Made by a program: the position numbers and the translations under genes | Part shown: in pieces, positions 8,236 to 11,936 of the stretch | Layout of the letters: each line of letters opens with the position of its first letter | Position numbering within the stretch: position 1 is the first letter of the stretch | DNA from: Pseudoneurospora amorphoporcata | Taxonomy: Eukaryota; Ascomycota; Sordariomycetes; Sordariales; Sordariaceae | Reading direction: 5' to 3' | Length of the DNA stretch: 11,936 bases | Assembly: GCA_033297205.1 (NCBI GenBank) | Contig: MU859509.1 | Span: forward strand, 1 to 11,936 | Notes under the pieces: model-generated | The model's database searches: none | Told to the model about the DNA's origin: nothing | The model's input: only the letters and a program-made list of their open reading frames with translations

Positions 8236-8689
8236 TATAACAAGGGCTGTGATCAGGGCTTGGAACAGTAGTTCAAATTCAGCTAATAAACTTCTTTGGT
8301 TTCGAAGGCCTTATTAATCTTCTCAACCTCTAGGAGAAGGTTGGGCTTTAAGGCCTTCTTATACTAAACGGAATTGGTACGTTCTTGAGGTACGCATCAA
8401 GCCTTGTCGCTTGAGGCTTCAAGGCATTTATTATATATGTGGAACTTCCTGAATGCCTTTTATCCATTCTCTATCTTCCTTTTGGCGTTGTCCTTTATCC
8501 GTGCGCCTTGCTTCTTGTTTGGTTGGTTGTGGTTGCTTCTGGGAAGATTGGGATCGTCTCGAGATTGGGATCGTCTCGTGATGCCTTATAAGCGTCTTCG
8601 GCACTTCCAGGATTTGGCTCGCTAGCCGGTAGCGTTGGGAGAAGTTCGGGTAAGCAGTGCTAAAACTGTAGGCAAATGTCCGTGTGACA
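8236..8689 (-). mobile_element. 454-bp solo LTR, longer relative of the Gypsy B LTR
   Basis: A perfect GGGTA duplication flanks it (8231-8235 and 8690-8694). The left end, TATAACAAGGG, matches Gypsy B's TGTGACAAGGG with two G-to-A changes. The first 120 bases or so and the last 25 (GGCAAATGTCCGTGTGACA) align with the Gypsy B LTR, while the middle is longer and different. No internal region remains, so it probably arose by LTR-LTR recombination of a related family. Orientation is taken from the Gypsy B LTR. Its removal restores the MULE transposase frame. Confidence 0.88.
8545..8578 (+). repeat. Perfect 17-bp tandem repeat inside the solo LTR
   Basis: AGATTGGGATCGTCTCG occurs twice in a row (8545-8561 and 8562-8578). 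It lies in the part of the LTR that the shorter Gypsy B LTR lacks, where transcription signals might be expected. Its function is unknown. Confidence 0.9.
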
Positions 8690-9969
8690 GGGTAGCTGTA
8701 TTGACTGAGCTAACCCGGCTAACCGCGGTGCTTATTGTGTTAATACCAATATCTCTCGTTGTATCTATACCTATATTGCAGCGGCATACGTATTAGTAAC
8801 CTGGGCGGCGACCTTCTTGTCCCATTTGCGCTTGATGTTCAACACCACATTCTTATTAACGTAAAGATACAGAGTTGTAACTCTACTTAAGAATAAACCC
8901 ACTTAACGGCTAATCTCATCGCTATGTCATAATCTGTAATAGTAACTCGTAGTTTCTCAGCGGCGATAGCTTCACAACGAGCGTTAACTTGGTCCATGAG
9001 CCAGTCAAAACCCTCCTGTCGCTCGTTATTAACTAGCCTAAAACCGTAGCTAAAGGTATGGCTAACACTAGTTATACTGATAATTTGGAAGAAGGCCAAG
9101 CCTTTATTGTTAGTTTTGTACGTATTATCGTACATCTAAACTCAGGGATTTTCCTTCTACATATACTCTCCTCATAGATCACTCCAGAAGAGGGCGGTTA
9201 GCTTAGTCTCGTCAATATCTTGCTAGTTAACTATAAAGTGGACCCTCCTTTCTATAAGCAGCTTCATAGTAAGTTGGAAGGGGTTATACCTAGCTTGTGC
9301 CTCCTTCTTAAGCTTGTAACGAAGGTTGATGAGCTGCCGCGCTGTAAACTGCCTTTTAAGCTCTAGAAACCTCTTTTCCAACTCGATAGTGATCTCGCGG
9401 TTGGGCATGCCGGGTCGGTCGATGTAGGTAGCGACAAATGCCTTATATTGAGGTTTGAATACCGAATGGATCAATGGCTTTTTGCTAGGTAAATGGCTGT
9501 GAGATTTATAGCCCTCTCGAAGCTCGAAAGTCCACCGTCTGTCATTACACTTCAATGCCTTAGCATATCCCTACTAAGTGCATTCCTATTTAGCAATTGA
9601 AGTTAACTAACTATAACTCTCTACCTTGTAGCGAAGAGGACTAGTAGCGTAGAGCAGCTCGAGTCTCGTGTAGATACCCTGCTGGTAGTTATAGGTGCGA
9701 CCTTTTACGATGCTATAACTAAGCTCTTGTGCCTACCGTTTAACGGCCGCCACGAGGTTATTAAGAGTATCGTACTAGGTGTTAAAGATGGAGTGGTCGC
9801 TGTGCTTGTAGTATTGAGGGGTAGGGGTCTTCTCATCATCGTTATCATCGTCATCGATCTCTATAGGTTGCGCTAAGGTAAGGTCAGTAAGATCGATTGC
9901 TTAATTGGAGTGTGCGCTACCATAGTCGCGTGCGCCCGCGCCCGTCGGATAGGTCGCTATATCAGCCAT

Positions 9970-10267
9970 CTGCGTTATGATCAGCTAGGAAAACGCATAA
10001 AAAAGATAACGGATCATTTCTTACCATTGACAAATGCCAGCGCTTTGCTTACTTGAGGATATTTTGTGATGCGCGCGATGGTAGTTTGATTAATTATGAA
10101 GGTAATAATAGTGATGATGAATTTTTCGACTACGTTCTACCAATATTAAATAAGTCGTGCCTGCGACGACGGCGTGGCATAGGTACATAAGACGGGAAAA
10201 AGCATCGGTTGGCCAAGTCAGACCTTGGCGTAGCCCCTTGCGTTAAAACCCTAATTTTTGTGCAGTT
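9970..10267. other. MULE region upstream of the transposase start, no gene seen
   Basis: This is probably the promoter and 5' untranslated region of the minus-strand transposase. It is mixed in composition with some AT-rich stretches (TTGATTAATTATGAAGG). I cannot identify a convincing TATA box or any other gene. Confidence 0.4.
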
Positions 10268-10660
10268 TTAAAAAAGAAACCCTTGGGCTTCTAAAAAGCT
10301 TTTGTTTTCCTGTTCCCGGCATTGCGAGGCCCCAAAAGTGTATATTGTCCGAGAAGATACCGTCCTTTTAATGTTGAAATAAAAATGGATCGAGAAGAAA
10401 TTCCGATTAGAATGCGGCCCAGCTGTTTTGGGTCCAGCAAGTGGCGTTCTAAGGGGGAGGTTTTCGAAGAGTGGTTGTTGCTCGTCCCCCGACGAGCTGT
10501 CGTCTCTCCAGTACTCTTTTCTTCTCGAGATACTTTTGAAGAGCTCGGTTTCAAAAGCTATCGGCTGTGAGGGAGGAGACGGCGGTAAACTCTCCAAAGG
10601 CCGCCGTCGTAGTTGTTGCTGTTGTCGTTCGAATTGTATCTTCCCGAATTCAAAATGATA
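10268..10660 (-). other. Unrecognised open frame in the MULE 5' region, possible captured sequence
   Basis: The minus strand is open for about 130 codons ending at a TAA (10268-10270). The peptide includes ERQQQQLRRRPLESLPPSP, then FKSISRRKEYWRDDSSSGDE, then LFENLPLRTPLAGPK. There is no ATG near the open start; the frame begins beyond a TAG near 10675. I recognise no family. It looks like a low-complexity, charged, serine/proline-rich linker of a eukaryotic protein, and it lacks the in-frame TAG codons that riddle every other old gene here. It could be a fragment of a host gene picked up by the MULE, an exon of a second MULE gene, or a chance frame. Confidence 0.25.
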
Positions 10661-10957
10661 GAAAGGTGGTGGCTAGGCCACTGGTAGCCCTAAGGCACCC
10701 ATTGCGCCAAAAATAGGGTAATTTTGGCTTGGCCTCTAACAACTGACTAATAGAGGGTGCCAAGAAAGATATTTTCGGGGGAGAGTTGGGTAATAATAGT
10801 AATAATAGTAGAGGAAGCGATACAATACGACGATGCCTACAAATCGCTAAGTGTAACGATGGATTACTGGACTGGTTAGTGCAGTACGAAATCTGAGTGT
10901 AATGGGTTGAAATCTGAGAGCTTGGCGGGCGCGGTACGGTTTGCTAACGCCAAGAAC
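10661..10957. other. MULE right subterminal region, no gene seen
   Basis: This is non-coding DNA between the open frame and the right inverted repeat. It holds a short hairpin (GTGGC-TAG-GCCAC, 10669-10681) and a small TAA/TAG-rich microsatellite (10791-10811). I see nothing else. Confidence 0.5.
10791..10811 (+). repeat. Short TAATAATAG microsatellite
   Basis: The 9-mer TAATAATAG occurs twice in tandem (10791-10799, 10800-10808) with a partial third copy. This is ordinary simple-sequence DNA. Confidence 0.8.
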
Positions 10958-10959
10958 AA

Positions 10960-11104
10960 GAGCGTAGAAACTCAAATAGATGCGAGCGATTTAGTTGGTT
11001 CAAAAATTTTGGCATGCATTAGCGCGCGGGAAGGGTAGGGAGTGGGTGGGACTACAGTCTCTAAAGACTTTCTCTACAGTCTGAAAAGACATTTTCTTTA
11101 TAAT
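10960..11104 (-). repeat. Right terminal inverted repeat of the MULE
   Basis: This is the inverted partner of 3583-3727. The outer end reads GACATTTTCTTTATAAT followed directly by AT-rich Gypsy C sequence. Differences from the left copy are transitions, in line with RIP. Confidence 0.85.
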
Positions 11105-11690
11105 TTTGTTAACGAAATACCTAGTATTTGTATTTTAAAAGATATCTAGGAAGCTACGATTTTTACTAAAGTAATTAATTTACCAGAAATTTCGAAATTA
11201 ATAAATAAAGACGATATAAAGAAATTTTTTAATAAAATAGACTAGTTATTAAAAATTAAGGAAGAGATTATTAAAATTCTAGAATAGACTGAAGGATAGA
11301 GATATATTAGTAAAGTCGCTACTTTTTTATCCTTATTAGCAGAGGAGGTTCTTCTTTACTGATTATATAATTATAAAATTAAATTAAAATTTGGAGAGTA
11401 GTCCTTTAACGCTCGTCTACGCTATATATTATTTGTCAAAGCCGTTGTTATTAAGAAATAAATTAACAAGAATTTTAAAAAGAATTTTATTTACTTATTA
11501 TAATGGGTAGTAACTTTATCTATCCTTTTAGTTAAAAAATTAAGTAATAGAATTTATATTTATATAAATTTCTAAAGTATTAATAATATAACGTTAAATA
11601 TTTATTACCTATTACCTTTAATTAAAGAGACTTTTAATACAATTTATAAAACTAAAATCTTTACGAAATTTAATATTATTATTGTTAACG
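11105..11690 (+). pseudogene. pol: Gypsy C pol fragment (pre-RT linker and N-terminal RT), heavily RIPped
   Basis: One plus-strand frame, broken mainly by TAG/TAA/TGA codons, reads as gypsy pol before and into RT. It starts NEIPSICILKDI, then LPEISKLINKDDIKKF and YNYKIKLKFGE (the H/Y-D-x-x-I-x-L-K segment ahead of RT). Next come LLVKKLSNRIYIYINF and INNITLN, degraded forms of the KKP-G-G-x-R-x-C-V-D-Y-R-x-x-N-x-x-T motif. LPLIKETF and KIFTKFNIII follow, where family members have TKLD-I-I; the first catalytic Asp is Asn here. The base composition is extremely AT-rich, far more than Gypsy A or B, so this copy was mutated much harder or longer. It abuts the MULE terminal repeat on the left and stops at 11690. 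RT downstream of this point is absent. Confidence 0.75.
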
Positions 11691-11936
11691 TGTGGCTAGT
11701 ACTGTGCCTTGTAACTGCCCTATACTACTCAGTAGTATAGTAGGCTGGTCACTAGGGAACTTAGTCTCCACAGAATATGTTAGAATAACAGGGCTTAGCT
11801 ATTGCGTTCTCAGCCTCGCCACCGTTCTTAGCTTCACCACTATATTCTTGGCTTCGCTAACTTATCCAGCATTCCTTCTAGATTGATTAGTCATTATGGA
11901 ATGCATTAGAAACTTACAGATCTAGTTTCTTTCCTT
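11691..11936. other. Edge of an unidentified insertion in Gypsy C, cut by the window end
   Basis: At 11691 the AT-rich RT reading breaks off and the sequence changes to ordinary composition starting TGTGGCTAGTACTG. A TG start in the middle of a gypsy gene suggests a new LTR or transposon. An internal TGTTAGAATAACAGG (11778-11792) also resembles LTR starts of some copia elements. No second copy or target duplication is inside the window, and the 64-codon plus-strand frame looks accidental. Confidence 0.35.
11720..11740. repeat. Perfect 10-bp inverted repeat with one-base spacer
   Basis: CTATACTACT, then C, then AGTAGTATAG: a 21-bp near-palindrome about 30 bases inside the composition break at 11691. 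It could be a subterminal feature of the inserted element. Confidence 0.85.

Larger units (their letters stand above)
3981..9969 (-). pseudogene. MULE transposase, about 885 codons, split by two insertions and RIP-inactivated
   Basis: The start is ATG at 9967-9969 (MADIATYPTG) and the probable stop is TGA at 3981-3983. N to C: an acidic stretch (IDDDDNDDE); a FAR1/WRKY-like DNA-binding region (IVKGRTYNYQQGIYTR; KCNDRRWTFELREG; HSHLPS); a helical segment (9223-9555); and the MULE catalytic core with the first Asp in DNTYKTN (9127-9129) and the second in TITDYD (8932-8934). After an LCIF..VNKNVV motif the reading crosses the solo LTR and Gypsy B. It resumes with WKRLCSYF, EEWA and LNFGYRT, then a C-terminal FTAQYGLPCS and KGRPRYD region and a Pro/Arg/Gly-rich tail. 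Excising both insertions with one target duplication each keeps one frame. A single-base deletion near 8861-8863 removes the usual His after the LC motif. Many stops are TAG. This is the transposase of the element bounded by 3583 and 11104; I could not place the third acidic residue. Confidence 0.88.
3583..11104 (-). mobile_element. Degenerate Mutator-like element (MULE) carrying nested LTR insertions
   Basis: Long inverted repeats of about 145 bp (3583-3727 and 10960-11104) enclose a minus-strand MULE transposase pseudogene (9969 to about 3981). The region also holds two later insertions: Gypsy B and a solo LTR. Subtracting these (2,868 and 454 bp, plus two 5-bp duplications) leaves an element of about 4.2 kb, a plausible size for a fungal MULE with one gene. 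Mutator elements normally have long terminal inverted repeats and 8-11 bp target duplications. I find no direct duplication at these ends, and the two flanks belong to different gypsy copies in opposite orientation. The outer 8 bp (ATTATAAA) may be terminal repeat or the remains of a duplication. Confidence 0.8.

Noticed and set aside
10322..10570. Plus-strand 82-codon frame in the MULE 5' region
   Set aside because: It overlaps the longer minus-strand open frame, has no recognisable motifs, and only one, if any, of the overlapping frames can be real.
1..11936. CRISPR arrays, tRNA or rRNA genes, bacterial operons, secondary-metabolite or defence systems
   Set aside because: No regularly spaced repeats, cloverleaf-like segments or conserved rRNA stretches were noticed on either strand. 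All recognisable coding sequence is eukaryotic transposon sequence.

Overview
The window looks like repeat-rich DNA from a filamentous ascomycete (Pezizomycotina). It carries Ty3/gypsy chromovirus polyproteins, a fungal-type Mutator-like (MULE) transposase, and a strong signature of repeat-induced point mutation (RIP). Copies of each repeat differ almost only by C:G to T:A transitions, often at CpA. Most stop codons interrupting the old genes are TAG where a W or Q codon is expected. I see no intact host gene, tRNA, rRNA or CRISPR array. Everything I can identify is a transposon or a transposon relic, stacked in at least three layers.

Layout. (1) 1-3582: minus-strand pol of a gypsy element (Gypsy A), from the middle of RT through RNase H, integrase and a chromodomain to a polypurine tract and a probable partial LTR at the window edge. 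A 513-bp LTR element with no coding capacity (TRIM-like, 720-1232) sits inside this pol with a perfect CTATG target duplication. (2) 3583-11104: a degenerate MULE bounded by inverted repeats of about 145 bp. Its minus-strand transposase starts at 9969 and runs to about 3981. It is split by a 2,868-bp gypsy element (Gypsy B, 5255-8122, duplication AGTAT) and by a 454-bp solo LTR (8236-8689, duplication GGGTA). Removing both insertions and one duplication each leaves one reading of about 885 codons, broken only by nonsense codons and one single-base deletion. (3) 11105-11690: a plus-strand, very AT-rich (heavily RIPped) fragment of a third gypsy pol, from the region before RT into the RT domain. 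(4) 11691-11936: an abrupt return to ordinary base composition, probably the edge of another insertion cut by the window end.

Nothing here should make a working protein. The value of the window is its history: nested insertions dated by target duplications, a probable self-primed (Tf1/sushi-type) gypsy, an internally deleted gypsy with a tandemly duplicated integrase tail, a miniature LTR element, and a MULE whose two flanks do not match each other. Gene and element names are mine; no database search was possible.
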